Below, piece by piece: positions 25,154-35,178 of a stretch of DNA of 44,258 nt. Position numbers and translations under genes: made by a program. The notes under the pieces were generated by a model. The model was not told the DNA's origin and made no database searches. It saw only the letters and a list, made by a program, of their open reading frames with translations. The stretch spans positions 1 to 44,258 of the forward strand of contig NZ_SMOD01000054.1 of assembly GCF_004353905.1 (NCBI RefSeq). Direction: 5' to 3'. This DNA is from Paraburkholderia guartelaensis. GTDB taxonomy: Bacteria; Pseudomonadota; Gammaproteobacteria; Burkholderiales; Burkholderiaceae. How positions within the stretch are numbered: position 1 is the first letter of the stretch; each line of letters begins with the position of its first letter.

Positions 25154-25271
25154 CCGCGCGAACCTGGCGGCGCCTCGCACACTCCAACCGCGAAGCGCAG
25201 CCCGCGCGAGGCCACGAAGATTAACCGGCGGCACAGGCAATAACGTGCCGCCCCGTAGGGAGAAGCGCCAG

Positions 25272-26330
25272 ATGCAAGCCTGGCTTTCCGATCTGCAGCA
25301 ACTGCTCGCGCACGGCGACGCCGCCGTGCTGGTCACCGTTGCGCGCGTCGAGGGATCGGCGCCGCGCGAGGCAGGCACGAAGATGATCGTCACGCGCGAA
25401 GCGGCCCGCCACACCATTGGCGGCGGCCACCTCGAATGGAAGGCCATCGAAATCGCACGCCAGGTGCTGCGCGACGGCATGCGCACGCCGCACGCGCGGC
25501 GCCTCGAGCGCCTCGCGCTCGGGCCGAGCCTCGGCCAGTGCTGCGGCGGCGCCGTGGTGCTCGCGTTCGAGCGCCTCGACGTAGCCGACCTCGGCTGGCT
25601 CGCCACGCTCGCGCGCCGCCTCGCGGCAGGCGCGTCGACCGTGCGTAGCGTATCATTTCGCTCCTCGCGGAACGGGAGCCCCGAAGGCGAAGGCACCGCG
25701 GCCGATCCGGCCATGCTTTCCGAGCCGGAACCGGGCGTGGAAGCGCCCGACTGCCTGCTTTGGGAAACCGGCGGCGCGCTGCTCCTCACCGAAACCATCG
25801 CGCCGAACGATTTTCCCGTCGTGCTGTTCGGCGCGGGCCACGTGGGCGCGGCGCTCGTGCGCGTGCTCGGCACGCTGCCCTGCCGCGTGCTGTGGGTCGA
25901 TGAGCGCGACGCGGCGTTTCCGACGCCTGAGGCGTTCGCGCTGCTGAACGCGCCCAATGTGGCGATCGACGCCAACGACGCGCCCGACGAAGCCGTCGAC
26001 ACGGCCCCGCCCGGCACGAGCTTCATCGTGATGACACACGATCATTCGCGCGACCTCGATCTCGCCGAGCGCATCCTGCGCCGCGGCGACTTCGTGTTCT
26101 TCGGCATGATCGGCTCGCACACGAAGCGTAAGCAGTTCGAGCACCGGCTCGCCGCGCGCGGCATCGATCCCCTGCAGATCGCGCGCATGAACTGCCCGCT
26201 CGGCGTGGACGGTATCGTCGACAAGTCGCCCGAAGTCATCGCCGTGTCGGCCGCCGCGCAACTGCTGCAGGCGATCGAAGCGGCGAAGCTGACGAGCGCA
26301 GCGCATGCCGGCGCCACCCATTCCGCGTGA
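25272..26330 (+). CDS. xdhC: Xanthine dehydrogenase accessory protein XdhC
   Basis: The gene encodes 352 residues. XdhC binds the molybdenum cofactor, protects its sulfurated form and inserts it into XdhB. The N-terminal part has EGSAPREAGTKMIV and SLGQCCGGAVVLAFE with C90-C91; the C-terminal part has a Rossmann motif VVLFGAGHVGAALVRVL. Between them residues about 127-160 form a hydrophilic insert rich in S, G, E and P. The start at 25272 follows GGGAG about ten bases upstream; a GTG at 25245 is possible but overlaps that site. It lies in the xdh operon between xdhB and adenine deaminase (40-bp gap). Confidence 0.92.
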   Translation: MQAWLSDLQQLLAHGDAAVLVTVARVEGSAPREAGTKMIVTREAARHTIGGGHLEWKAIEIARQVLRDGMRTPHARRLERLALGPSLGQCCGGAVVLAFERLDVADLGWLATLARRLAAGASTVRSVSFRSSRNGSPEGEGTAADPAMLSEPEPGVEAPDCLLWETGGALLLTETIAPNDFPVVLFGAGHVGAALVRVLGTLPCRVLWVDERDAAFPTPEAFALLNAPNVAIDANDAPDEAVDTAPPGTSFIVMTHDHSRDLDLAERILRRGDFVFFGMIGSHTKRKQFEHRLAARGIDPLQIARMNCPLGVDGIVDKSPEVIAVSAAAQLLQAIEAAKLTSAAHAGATHSA

Positions 26331-26370
26331 TGTCAAACACTGAAGAACCCATAAGCGAATCGAACCGAAC

Positions 26371-27432
26371 ATGACGATCACGACCACCGCCAACACCGCC
26401 GCCAACGCAAAGGCGCTCGTCGAAAAGGCCGCCAATGCGCCGAAGGCCGAGTTGCACATCCATATCGAAGGCTCGCTCGAACCCGAGCTGATCTTCGCGC
26501 TCGCGCAGCGCAACAACGTGAAGCTCGCCTACGACTCGATCGACGCGCTGCGCGCCGCCTACGCGTTCACCGACCTGCAGTCGTTCCTCGACATCTACTA
26601 CGCGGGCGCGAGCGTGCTGCTCTCGGAGCAGGACTTCTACGACATGACGATGGCGTACTGCGAGCGCGCGCTCGCCGACAACGTCGTGCACACCGAAATT
26701 TTCTTCGATCCGCAGACGCACACCGAACGCGGCGTGCCGATCGAAACCGTCGTTGCGGGCATCGACCGTGCGCTTGCCGACGCCGAAAAGCGCGGCCTCA
26801 CGAGCAAGCTGATCCTGTGCTTCCTGCGCCATCTGAGCGAAGCCGATGCGCTCGCCACCTTTGAAGCCGCGCGCCCGCTGTTCGAGCGCCATGCGCGCCT
26901 GATCGGCGTGGGCCTCGACTCGTCCGAGCGTGGTCATCCGCCTTCGAAATTCGAGCGCGTGTTCGAGAAAGCGCGGGCGACGGGGCTGAAGCTCGTCGCG
27001 CACGCGGGTGAGGAAGGCCCGCCCTCCTACATCTACGAAGCGCTCGATCTGCTCAAGGTCGACCGCGTCGATCACGGCGTGCGCAGCATCGAAGACGCGG
27101 CGCTCGTCACGCGTCTGGCCGACACGCGCGTGGCGCTTACGGTGTGCCCGCTTTCGAACACCAAGCTGTGCGTGTTCGACGACATGACGCAGCACACGCT
27201 CAAGGCCCTGCTCGACAAGGGCGTTGCGGTAACCGTCAATTCCGACGATCCGGCCTACTTCGGCGGCTACGTCAACGAGAACTACCGCGCCATCATCGAA
27301 GCGCTCAAGCTCGACGACGACGAGGTGTACACGATCCTGCGCAACGGCTTCGAGGCGTCGTTCGTCACGCCCGAAGAGCGCGCCGCGCTGATCGCAAAGC
27401 TCGACGCGAACTGGAGTCGCGCAACGGCTTAA
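26371..27432 (+). CDS. Adenine deaminase (adenosine-deaminase superfamily)
   Basis: The gene encodes 353 residues. Metal and active-site motifs of the adenosine-deaminase fold are present: H29/H31 in AELHIHIEGSLEPEL, HAGEEGP with H211 and E214, DHGVRS with H235, and NSDDPAYFGG with D292/D293. The sequence FFDPQTHTERG and the CPLSNTKLCVFDDM block are those of the adenine-deaminase branch (Pseudomonas/fungal type) rather than classical adenosine deaminase. The product would be hypoxanthine, the substrate of the adjacent XdhAB. It is often annotated as adenosine deaminase (add). Confidence 0.85.
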   Translation: MTITTTANTAANAKALVEKAANAPKAELHIHIEGSLEPELIFALAQRNNVKLAYDSIDALRAAYAFTDLQSFLDIYYAGASVLLSEQDFYDMTMAYCERALADNVVHTEIFFDPQTHTERGVPIETVVAGIDRALADAEKRGLTSKLILCFLRHLSEADALATFEAARPLFERHARLIGVGLDSSERGHPPSKFERVFEKARATGLKLVAHAGEEGPPSYIYEALDLLKVDRVDHGVRSIEDAALVTRLADTRVALTVCPLSNTKLCVFDDMTQHTLKALLDKGVAVTVNSDDPAYFGGYVNENYRAIIEALKLDDDEVYTILRNGFEASFVTPEERAALIAKLDANWSRATA

Positions 27433-27625
27433 AGCGTGGACTCAAGCGCAGACTAAAACGCGGACTCGTCCGCACAGCAAGCCCCAGCCCGGGCTGTCAC
27501 ACGAATCCGGTCCAGCGCGCAAGCGCCGGACCGTGGGCCCTCTCGCGCCGCAATTTCAGGAGCGGCATGCGTGATGCGGGGCATGCATTGGACGAATACC
27601 TGAATTTATCGGAGACGAAGTTCCC

Positions 27626-28933
27626 ATGACTCAATCGGCTTACCGCGCAAAACTGTTGACGTTCACCGGCGACCCTGCGCAATCGTCCGACGCCGCTGTC
27701 TTTGACGAAGACGGCGTCGTGATCGTCGAAGACGGCCACGTGGTCGCCTCGGGCGCGTGGTCCGCGCTCAAGGCGCGCGTCGATGAAAACGCGACGGTCC
27801 ACAATCTGCGCGACAAGCTGATCGTGCCGGGCTTCATCGACACGCACATCCACTATCCGCAGACGGACATGATCGCCTCGCCCGCGCCGGGTCTGCTGCC
27901 GTGGCTGAACACGTACACGTTCCCGACCGAGCGCGGCTTCGAAAACGAAGCGGTGGCGCAGGACACGGCGCGCTTTTTCGTCGACGAGCTGCTCGCCTGC
28001 GGCACGACCACGGCGCTCGTGTACTGCACCGTGCACAAGCAGTCCGCCGACGCGCTCTTTACCGCGAGCGAAGCGAAGAACCTGCGCATGGTCGCGGGCA
28101 AGGTGCTGATGGACCGCCATTGCCCCGAGTTCCTGCGCGACACGCCGCAAACGGGCTACGACGACAGCGCCGAGCTGATCGAGCGCTGGCACAACCGCGG
28201 GCGCCAGATGTACGCGCTCACGCCGCGCTTCGCGCCCACTTCGACCGAAGCGCAGCTCGAAGCGTGCGGCGCGCTCGCGAAGGCGCATGGCGACATCTTC
28301 ATCCAGAGCCACGTGGCCGAGAACCCGGACGAGGTGAAGTGGGTCAAGGAGCTGTTCCCGGGCCATCGCAGCTACCTCGACGTGTACGATCACTACGGAC
28401 TCCTGCGCAAGCGGGCCGTGTACGGCCACTGCATCTGGCTCGACGACGAAGACCGCCGCCGCATGGCGCATACGGGCACGGTCGCGGCGCACTGTCCGAC
28501 CTCGAATCTGTTCCTCGGCAGCGGCCTGTTCGACTTCGACAAGGCCGGCGAATCGTCGATGCCCGTGACGCTCGCCACCGACGTGGGCGGCGGCACCTCG
28601 TTCTCCATGCTGCAAACGATGAACGAGGCGCACAAGGTCGCGCGCATGGGCGGCCACCACCTGACGGCCACGCGCATGTTCTGGCTCGCGACGGCGGGCG
28701 CGGCGCAGGCGCTCGATCTCGCCGACAAGATCGGCACGCTCGCGCCCGGCAGCGAAGCGGACTTCGTCGTGCTCGATGCGCAGGCCACGCCGCTGCTCGC
28801 ACGACGCACGGCGCGCGCCGAGACGCTTGAGGAGTTGCTGTTTGCGCTCGCCCTGCTCGGCGACGACCGCGCCGTGTTCGAGACCTACGCGGCAGGCAAA
28901 CGCGTGCACAGCCGCGACGGCGCGCGCCGCTGA
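27626..28933 (+). CDS. guaD: Guanine deaminase
   Basis: The gene encodes 435 residues of a zinc amidohydrolase converting guanine to xanthine. Metal ligands H74 and H76 lie in GFIDTHIHYPQTDMI, with later motifs FIQSHVAEN, AVYGHCIWLDD and LATDVGGGTSFSML typical of GuaD. GGAG lies 11 bases before the ATG. It follows adenine deaminase by 193 bp, a gap that contains GGTCCAGCGC-GCAA-GCGCCGGACC, a hairpin with one mismatch. It may be co-transcribed with xdhABC and adenine deaminase or have its own promoter. Confidence 0.94.
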   Translation: MTQSAYRAKLLTFTGDPAQSSDAAVFDEDGVVIVEDGHVVASGAWSALKARVDENATVHNLRDKLIVPGFIDTHIHYPQTDMIASPAPGLLPWLNTYTFPTERGFENEAVAQDTARFFVDELLACGTTTALVYCTVHKQSADALFTASEAKNLRMVAGKVLMDRHCPEFLRDTPQTGYDDSAELIERWHNRGRQMYALTPRFAPTSTEAQLEACGALAKAHGDIFIQSHVAENPDEVKWVKELFPGHRSYLDVYDHYGLLRKRAVYGHCIWLDDEDRRRMAHTGTVAAHCPTSNLFLGSGLFDFDKAGESSMPVTLATDVGGGTSFSMLQTMNEAHKVARMGGHHLTATRMFWLATAGAAQALDLADKIGTLAPGSEADFVVLDAQATPLLARRTARAETLEELLFALALLGDDRAVFETYAAGKRVHSRDGARR

Positions 28934-28986
28934 AAGCCCCGCCCAGCGCGGGTTGCGGAAAAAAGCGCCATACTGTGATCCGCGCT

Positions 28987-29140
28987 TCATTGGGGAGTAG
29001 CCGCCTCGCATCGCGCCGCAGCACCGGTCTTCGGATCCCGGGCTTGCCGCGCGCGAATTCGCGGGGGCGTCCGTCAACAGACCTGGCCTCTACGGCCATG
29101 GCGGACGCAGCCTTTGTCCCGGGCCCGGCGAGACCGATGA
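28987..29140 (+). promoter_or_regulatory. yybP-ykoY (manganese-sensing) riboswitch
   Basis: The conserved GGGGAGTAG (28992-29000) near the 5' end and GGCGAGACC (29127-29135) near the 3' end are the two signature strands of this riboswitch class. P1 can form between TCATTGG (28987-28993) and CCGATGA (29134-29140). An upper hairpin has stem GTCCG...CGGAC, with the conserved GTCAACAGACC strand and a GGCC-TCTAC-GGCC tip. It precedes a GDT1/TMEM165-type transporter, a family linked to manganese export, as expected for a Mn-induced switch. Confidence 0.9.
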
Positions 29141-29218
29141 CCCATGACCGCCGCCACAGGGCCCGGCGGTTCGTGGGTCGTCGCTCGCACGCATCACGGC
29201 CCGAGGATCCATCACAAC

Positions 29219-29791
29219 GTGAACCAGGCCTTTCTGGTTTCGGCCGGCGCGGTCGCGCTCGCCGAAATCGGCGACAAGACGCAGCTGCTCTCTCTCGTGC
29301 TCGCGGCGCGCTACCGCAAACCGCTGCCGATCATCCTCGGCGTGCTCGTCGCCACGCTCGTCAATCACTCGGGCGCGGGCGCGCTCGGCACGTGGCTCGG
29401 CGCGTTCGTCACGCCAGGCGTCATGCGCTGGGCGCTCGCCGCCTCGTTCGTCGCCATGGGACTCTGGATCCTCGTACCGGACGAGCTCGAAGAAGGCGAG
29501 GCGAACGTGAACCGCTCGCAGCTCGGCGTGTTCGGCGCCACGGTGGTGACTTTCTTTCTCGCGGAAATGGGCGACAAAACGCAGATCGCGACCGTGGCGC
29601 TCGCCGCGCGCTTTCAGGACTTCTTTGGCGTCGTGGCGGGCACGACGCTCGGCATGATGATCGCCAATGTGCCCGCGATCCTGCTCGGCGACCGCTTCGC
29701 CCACAAGCTGCCGACGAAACTCGTGCATGCCGTTGCGGCGGTGCTGTTCGTCGTACTCGGCGTGCTCGCGATTCTGGGCGTGGGGTTCTGA
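29219..29791 (+). CDS. GDT1/TMEM165-family (UPF0016) transporter, probable manganese exporter
   Basis: The gene encodes 190 residues with about six membrane spans. The two repeated signature motifs E-x-G-D-K-T are seen: ALAEIGDKTQLLSLVLAARY near the N-terminus (E16-K20) and FLAEMGDKTQIATVALAARF in the second half. Family members such as MneA export Mn2+. The GTG at 29219 is preferred because the protein then begins at the first helix and has the usual ~190-residue length; AGGA lies 11 bases upstream. An in-frame ATG at 29144, only 3 nt past the riboswitch, would add 25 unusual residues. The 75 bases between would act as the riboswitch expression platform. Confidence 0.87.
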   Translation: MNQAFLVSAGAVALAEIGDKTQLLSLVLAARYRKPLPIILGVLVATLVNHSGAGALGTWLGAFVTPGVMRWALAASFVAMGLWILVPDELEEGEANVNRSQLGVFGATVVTFFLAEMGDKTQIATVALAARFQDFFGVVAGTTLGMMIANVPAILLGDRFAHKLPTKLVHAVAAVLFVVLGVLAILGVGF

Positions 29792-29811
29792 CGTGCTGCC
29801 GCAAACGACAT

Positions 29812-29844
29812 AAAAAAACGCGCCGGACATAAGTCCCGGCGCGT
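29812..29844 (-). terminator. Intrinsic terminator for the minus-strand lipoprotein gene
   Basis: ACGCGCCGG (29818-29826) pairs with CCGGCGCGT (29836-29844). The seven A residues at 29812-29818 give a U-run on the minus strand. It lies 30 bp past the stop of the lipoprotein gene and may also end the converging transporter transcript. Confidence 0.85.
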
Positions 29845-29874
29845 CGTTTAGTCGGCAAGCGCGACGATACGTGC

Positions 29875-30573
29875 CTATTTCGCCGGCGCGTTCCCCGTCG
29901 CGGCCGCCCCCCCCTGCCCCGCAGCCGCCGGGGCCGCAGCTGTTTCATTCGGCGCACCGCCGTTCTTGCCGACCGGGATCTTGACCTCCGTGACGGTGCC
30001 GTTGGCCAGCGGGAAATTCCCGAGCGCGCTCTGCACGAGAAATGGCATCACGCGCACGAGCGAGGGATCGTCGCCCGAGGTGCGCGCCTGCACGTTATAG
30101 ACCTCCTTGCCGCTCGCCTTTTCCGTGATGCGAATGCCGAGCGCATGCGAATACACCGGATAGCTCTGGTTCACGTAGGCAGGCTGATACGGTCCCCACG
30201 CGCCCCACGGGTTCCACGGTCCCCAGTACGGGCCCGGCCAGGGGTTGTAGAAGACGGGCTGCGCGACCGTCACCGTGTCGGTGCGGCTGCCGTAGGCGAG
30301 TCCCACCAGATAGCGTGCTTGCGGCTCGGGCACGAGGCGGAACGCGTGCATGGCGAGCCCGTTGGCCACGAACTGCTCGTAGGTGCTCTGCTCGATGCTC
30401 TGGTTCTGCTCAGGGCTGCGTTTGAACGCGAAGGTGCGCGTGGCGTCGCTGCCGCCGTCCCATGCGGAGAAGGCGGTCACCTGGCTCGTGACGTACGTCG
30501 TGCAGCCGGAGAGCGTGAGAGCGAGCGCCGCCAGCATCAGGAGGGCGCGGCGGGTCCATCTGTCGTGCATCAT
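29875..30573 (-). CDS. DUF4136-type outer-membrane lipoprotein
   Basis: The gene encodes 232 residues. The signal peptide ends in the lipobox LTLSGC with lipidated Cys at residue 24. The mature protein has the DUF4136 pattern: TRTFAFKRSPEQNQSIEQST, a variable W/P/Y-rich loop (NPWPGPYWGPWNPWGAWGPY), then IRITEKASGKEVYNVQAR. An Ala/Gly-rich tail follows residue 205. The function is unknown; such lipoproteins are probably attached to the outer membrane. The start is one of two adjacent ATGs (30573 or 30570), after GAGAAG. Confidence 0.82.
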   Translation of the reverse strand: MMHDRWTRRALLMLAALALTLSGCTTYVTSQVTAFSAWDGGSDATRTFAFKRSPEQNQSIEQSTYEQFVANGLAMHAFRLVPEPQARYLVGLAYGSRTDTVTVAQPVFYNPWPGPYWGPWNPWGAWGPYQPAYVNQSYPVYSHALGIRITEKASGKEVYNVQARTSGDDPSLVRVMPFLVQSALGNFPLANGTVTEVKIPVGKNGGAPNETAAAPAAAGQGGAAATGNAPAK

Positions 30574-30935
30574 GGTCTTCTCGTAGCAGTGTTGCGTCAG
30601 TTGGAAAAGTGCAGTCGTGGGGGCCGCTCTCTCCGATACGATCGTTGCGCCGCGCTTATTCCGTGTCCGTTCCGTGCGCATTCCACGCCGGTCGTGTCTT
30701 GTTTTGCGCTCAGCCTGCCGCGCGGCAGGGCCTGATCATACTGACTCGCGGCCCGGCGCGAAAGTTCGAAGGCCGTGCCCCGACGGACAAAGCGGCCCGA
30801 GCCTTTGTACAATGGGGCGATCCGCCGCGCTCCCGCGACGGCAGGCAGCGCCCGCGAGCGCACACGCCGCCGCGGCCGGCCCATTCGATCAACACCGAGC
30901 GATCCACCCCGATCCGACACGCCCCCATCCAGACC
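30574..30935. other. Divergent intergenic region between lipoprotein gene and pepN
   Basis: The region holds the promoters of both flanking genes. TACAAT at 30808-30813 could be a -10 box for pepN. GCCTGCCGCGCGGCAGGGC (about 30714-30732) is a near-perfect palindrome. No coding sequence is convincing here, although frames are open on both strands as usual in GC-rich DNA. Confidence 0.4.
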
Positions 30936-33626
30936 ATGTCCGATACCGCCACGCCCACCGTGATCCGCCGCGAAGACTACGCGCCGCCCGCGTTTCTGAT
31001 CGAAACCGTCGACCTCGAATTCGACCTCGTGCCCGAGCGCACGATCGTCAAGAGCACGTTGCGCGTACGTCGTAATCCCGACGCGCAACCCACCGCGCAT
31101 CTCGAACTCATGGGCGAGCAGCTCGAATTCATCGGCGCGGCGATCGACGGCAAGCCTTACGCGAATGTGCAGGCGCACGAACACGGGCTCACGATCGAGA
31201 ACGTGCCCGAAGCCTTTGAGCTCACGCTCACCGGCGCGTGTGCGCCCGCCGCCAACACCACGCTCTCGGGCCTGTACGTGTCGAGCGGCAACTTCTTCAC
31301 GCAGTGCGAGGCCGAAGGCTTTCGCCGCATCACCTGGTTCCTCGACCGGCCCGACGTGATGGCGACCTACACGGTGACGCTGCGCGCAGACAAGACCGCC
31401 TACCCGGTGCTGCTCTCGAACGGCAACCTGATCGCCGAAGGCGAGCTGCCCGACGGCCGCCACTATGCGAAATGGGAAGACCCGTTCCGCAAGCCGAGCT
31501 ATCTGTTCGCGCTCGTGGCGGGCAAACTCGTGGCGCTCGAAGAACGCATCCAGAGCGGTTCGGGCAAGGAAAAGCTGCTGCAGGTCTGGGTCGAGCCGCA
31601 CGACCTCGACAAGACGCGCCACGCCATGGACTCGCTCATCCACTCGATCCACTGGGACGAGCAGCGCTTTGGCCTCGAACTCGATCTCGACCGCTTCATG
31701 ATCGTCGCCGTGAGCGACTTCAACATGGGCGCGATGGAGAACAAGGGGCTCAACATCTTCAATACGAAGTACGTGCTCGCGAATCCGGAAACGGCCACCG
31801 ATGTCGACTTCGCCAACATCGAGGCCGTGGTCGGTCACGAGTACTTCCACAACTGGACCGGCAACCGCGTGACCTGCCGCGACTGGTTCCAGCTGAGCCT
31901 GAAGGAAGGCCTCACGGTGTTCCGCGACCAGGAGTTCTCGGCGGCGATGTCGGGCGGCGACGAGAACGAAGCGGCGCGCGCGACGAAACGCATCGAAGAC
32001 GTGCGCGTGCTGCGCCAGATGCAGTTCGCCGAAGACGCAGGCCCGATGGCGCATCCGGTGCGCCCCGAGAGCTACGTCGAGATCAACAACTTCTACACGA
32101 TGACCGTCTACGAAAAAGGCGCGGAAGTCGTGCGGATGTATCAAACGCTGCTCGGACGCGACGGCTTCCGCAAAGGCATGGACCTGTACTTCCAGCGCCA
32201 CGACGGCCAGGCCGTGACCTGCGACGATTTCCGCCACGCCATGGCCGACGCCAATGGCCGCGACCTCGCGCAGTTCGAGCGCTGGTACAGCCAGGCGGGC
32301 ACGCCGCGCGTGAGCGTGAGCACGAGCTATGACGAAGGCACGCGCTGCTACAGCGTGACGCTCACGCAGGGCTACGCCAACGGCTCGCCCGCCGCGCGCG
32401 AAACGCAAAAGGGCCCGCTGCACATTCCGTTTGCGATCGGCCTGATCGGCCCGGACGGTGCGGACCTGCCGCTGCGCCTCGAAGGCGAAGCCGCCGCGCA
32501 CGGCACGACGCGCGTGCTGGAGCTGACCGACACGCAGCAGACGTTCACGTTCGCCGATGTGATGGCCAAGCCCCTGCCCTCGCTGCTGCGCAACTTCTCG
32601 GCGCCGGTCATCGTCGACTACGACTACGGCAACGACGAACTCGCCTTCCTGCTCGCGCACGACAGCGATGCGTTCAACCGCTGGGAAGCGGGCCAGCGCC
32701 TCGCGACGCGCGAACTGCTCGCGCTTGCCGGGCGCGCCGCCGCGGGCCAGCCGCTCGAAATCAACGACGCGCTCATCGATGCCTTCCGCCGCGTGCTGAC
32801 CGACGAATCGCTCTCGCCGTCGTTCCGCGAGCTTGCGCTCATGCTGCCTTCGGAGACGTACCTCGCCGAGCAGATGACCGAATCCGATCCGGCCGCCGTG
32901 CATGCCGCGCGCCAGTTCGTGCGCAAGCAACTGGCAACGGCGCTGCAAGGAGAATGGCTCGCGGCCTATGAGCGCAATGTCACGCCGGGCGCGTATGAAC
33001 CGACGCCCGAGGCGGCGGGACACCGTGGGCTGAAGAACCTCGCGCTCTCGTATCTCTCGGAACTCGACGATTCCTCGCAAGCGGTACGGCTCGCCACCGC
33101 GCAATACGACGCCGCGAACAACATGACCGACCGCTCGGCGGCGCTTTCCGCGCTGTTGAACGTGCAAGCGGCCACGGGCGGCGACGTCGCGCGCCGCGCG
33201 CTCGAAGACTTCTACGTGCGCTTCGACAAGGAACCGCTCGTGATCGACAAGTGGTTCGCGCTGCAAGCGACGCAACGTGGCACGGCGCAACGCCCGACCA
33301 TCGAGACGGTGCGCGCGCTCATGGGCCACCCGGCGTTCAACATCAAGAATCCGAACCGCGCACGCTCGCTGATCTTCAGCTTCTGCGCCGCGAATCCCGC
33401 GCAGTTCCACGCCGCCGACGGCTCGGGCTACGCGTTCTGGGCCGACCAGGTGATCGCGCTCGACGCGCTCAATCCGCAGGTCGCGGCGCGCCTCGCCCGC
33501 AATCTCGAACTGTGGCGCCGCTTCACGCCCACGCTGCGTGATGCGATGCGCGCGGCGCTGGAGCGCGTCGCTGCTGAAGCCAAATCGCGCGACGTGCGCG
33601 AGATCGTCGAAAAGGCACTGGCTTGA
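30936..33626 (+). CDS. pepN: Aminopeptidase N
   Basis: The gene encodes 896 residues of an M1-family zinc aminopeptidase in the cytosol, trimming N-terminal residues from peptides. The exopeptidase motif GAMEN is at 265-269 and the zinc site is HEYFH (H301, E302, H305) with E324 in SLKEG. The length and the DUF3458-type C-terminal helical domain are as in E. coli PepN. The ATG at 30936 is chosen because the conserved N-terminus (VIRREDYAPPAFLIETVDLE) follows. A strong terminator lies 68 bp past the stop. Confidence 0.96.
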   Translation: MSDTATPTVIRREDYAPPAFLIETVDLEFDLVPERTIVKSTLRVRRNPDAQPTAHLELMGEQLEFIGAAIDGKPYANVQAHEHGLTIENVPEAFELTLTGACAPAANTTLSGLYVSSGNFFTQCEAEGFRRITWFLDRPDVMATYTVTLRADKTAYPVLLSNGNLIAEGELPDGRHYAKWEDPFRKPSYLFALVAGKLVALEERIQSGSGKEKLLQVWVEPHDLDKTRHAMDSLIHSIHWDEQRFGLELDLDRFMIVAVSDFNMGAMENKGLNIFNTKYVLANPETATDVDFANIEAVVGHEYFHNWTGNRVTCRDWFQLSLKEGLTVFRDQEFSAAMSGGDENEAARATKRIEDVRVLRQMQFAEDAGPMAHPVRPESYVEINNFYTMTVYEKGAEVVRMYQTLLGRDGFRKGMDLYFQRHDGQAVTCDDFRHAMADANGRDLAQFERWYSQAGTPRVSVSTSYDEGTRCYSVTLTQGYANGSPAARETQKGPLHIPFAIGLIGPDGADLPLRLEGEAAAHGTTRVLELTDTQQTFTFADVMAKPLPSLLRNFSAPVIVDYDYGNDELAFLLAHDSDAFNRWEAGQRLATRELLALAGRAAAGQPLEINDALIDAFRRVLTDESLSPSFRELALMLPSETYLAEQMTESDPAAVHAARQFVRKQLATALQGEWLAAYERNVTPGAYEPTPEAAGHRGLKNLALSYLSELDDSSQAVRLATAQYDAANNMTDRSAALSALLNVQAATGGDVARRALEDFYVRFDKEPLVIDKWFALQATQRGTAQRPTIETVRALMGHPAFNIKNPNRARSLIFSFCAANPAQFHAADGSGYAFWADQVIALDALNPQVAARLARNLELWRRFTPTLRDAMRAALERVAAEAKSRDVREIVEKALA

Positions 33627-33693
33627 TCAGACAAAACATAGCCAATCGGCAGACAACGCGCGGCGGCTGAGCAGCGCCGCGCGGCGTCCCACG

Positions 33694-33718
33694 AACCGGC
33701 CTTCGCGCCGGTTTTTTT
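33694..33718 (+). terminator. Intrinsic terminator after pepN
   Basis: AACCGGC-CTTCGC-GCCGGTT is followed by a run of T residues to 33718. It is preceded by another GC-rich inverted repeat (CGCGCGGCG...CGCCGCGCG, about 33658-33685) that may add to termination. Confidence 0.9.
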
Positions 33719-33890
33719 GCGCATTTTTTCACGATTATTTTTGGCGGCGCGAAGCGACCCGTCGCCGCGCGAAAAGCCGCTCCAGCAAGCCCGGCCGCGC
33801 CCCGCGCTTTATTTTGCGCGGCTGTGCGGCGGGCGGTCACAGTCGAGCGGGTAGAATTGCGACATCCCTAAGCGTATCCGGAGTACTGCA

Positions 33891-34907
<1,017 letters not shown>

Positions 34908-34925
34908 AAAAGATGAGGAAAGGGC

Positions 34926-34954
34926 TTGCATAGTTCGCAGCAACTTCCTATAAT
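34926..34954 (+). promoter_or_regulatory. Sigma-70 promoter for tRNA-Thr
   Basis: TTGCAT (34926-34931) and a consensus TATAAT (34949-34954) are separated by 17 bp, ending about 18 bp before the tRNA. The -35 lies just past the fbp stop codon. Confidence 0.85.
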
Positions 34955-34972
34955 CTTTCTTCTCTGATGCAC

Positions 34973-35048
34973 GCCGGAATAGCTCAGACGGTAGAGCAGC
35001 GCATTCGTAATGCGAAGGTCGGGGGTTCGATTCCTCTTTCCGGCACCA
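34973..35048 (+). tRNA. tRNA-Thr (anticodon CGU)
   Basis: The acceptor GCCGGAA pairs with TTCCGGC. The D-arm contains AGCTCAGACGGTAGAGC, the anticodon stem-loop is CGCAT-TCGTAAT-type with CGT at the centre, and the T-arm GGGGGTTCGATTCCTC is present. The discriminator A and encoded CCA end at 35048. It has its own promoter and terminator. Confidence 0.95.
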
Positions 35049-35054
35049 GGATTC

Positions 35055-35092
35055 AAGCAAAAAGCCCAGTCTTCGGACTGGGCTTTTTGCTT
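35055..35092 (+). terminator. Intrinsic terminator after tRNA-Thr
   Basis: AAGCAAAAAGCCCAGT pairs perfectly with ACTGGGCTTTTTGCTT around a CTTCGG loop, with the U-run inside the 3' arm. It is symmetrical and probably works in both directions. Confidence 0.92.
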
Positions 35093-35178
35093 TGTGGCGT
35101 CGTCGTGCGGCACTCGGTGCGCTACGCCTAACCGCTTTGGTCACCTCACCCCATCGCCCCTGCTCGCGCTACCTGAGC

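Noticed and set aside
22808..26026. A 1072-codon open frame on the minus strand opposite xdhB and xdhC
   Set aside because: Composition and lack of motifs show it is antisense to xdhB/xdhC; stop codons are rare in every frame at this GC content.
30597..33410. A 937-codon open frame on the minus strand opposite pepN
   Set aside because: It is antisense to a gene with intact GAMEN and HEXXH motifs; no domain is recognisable.
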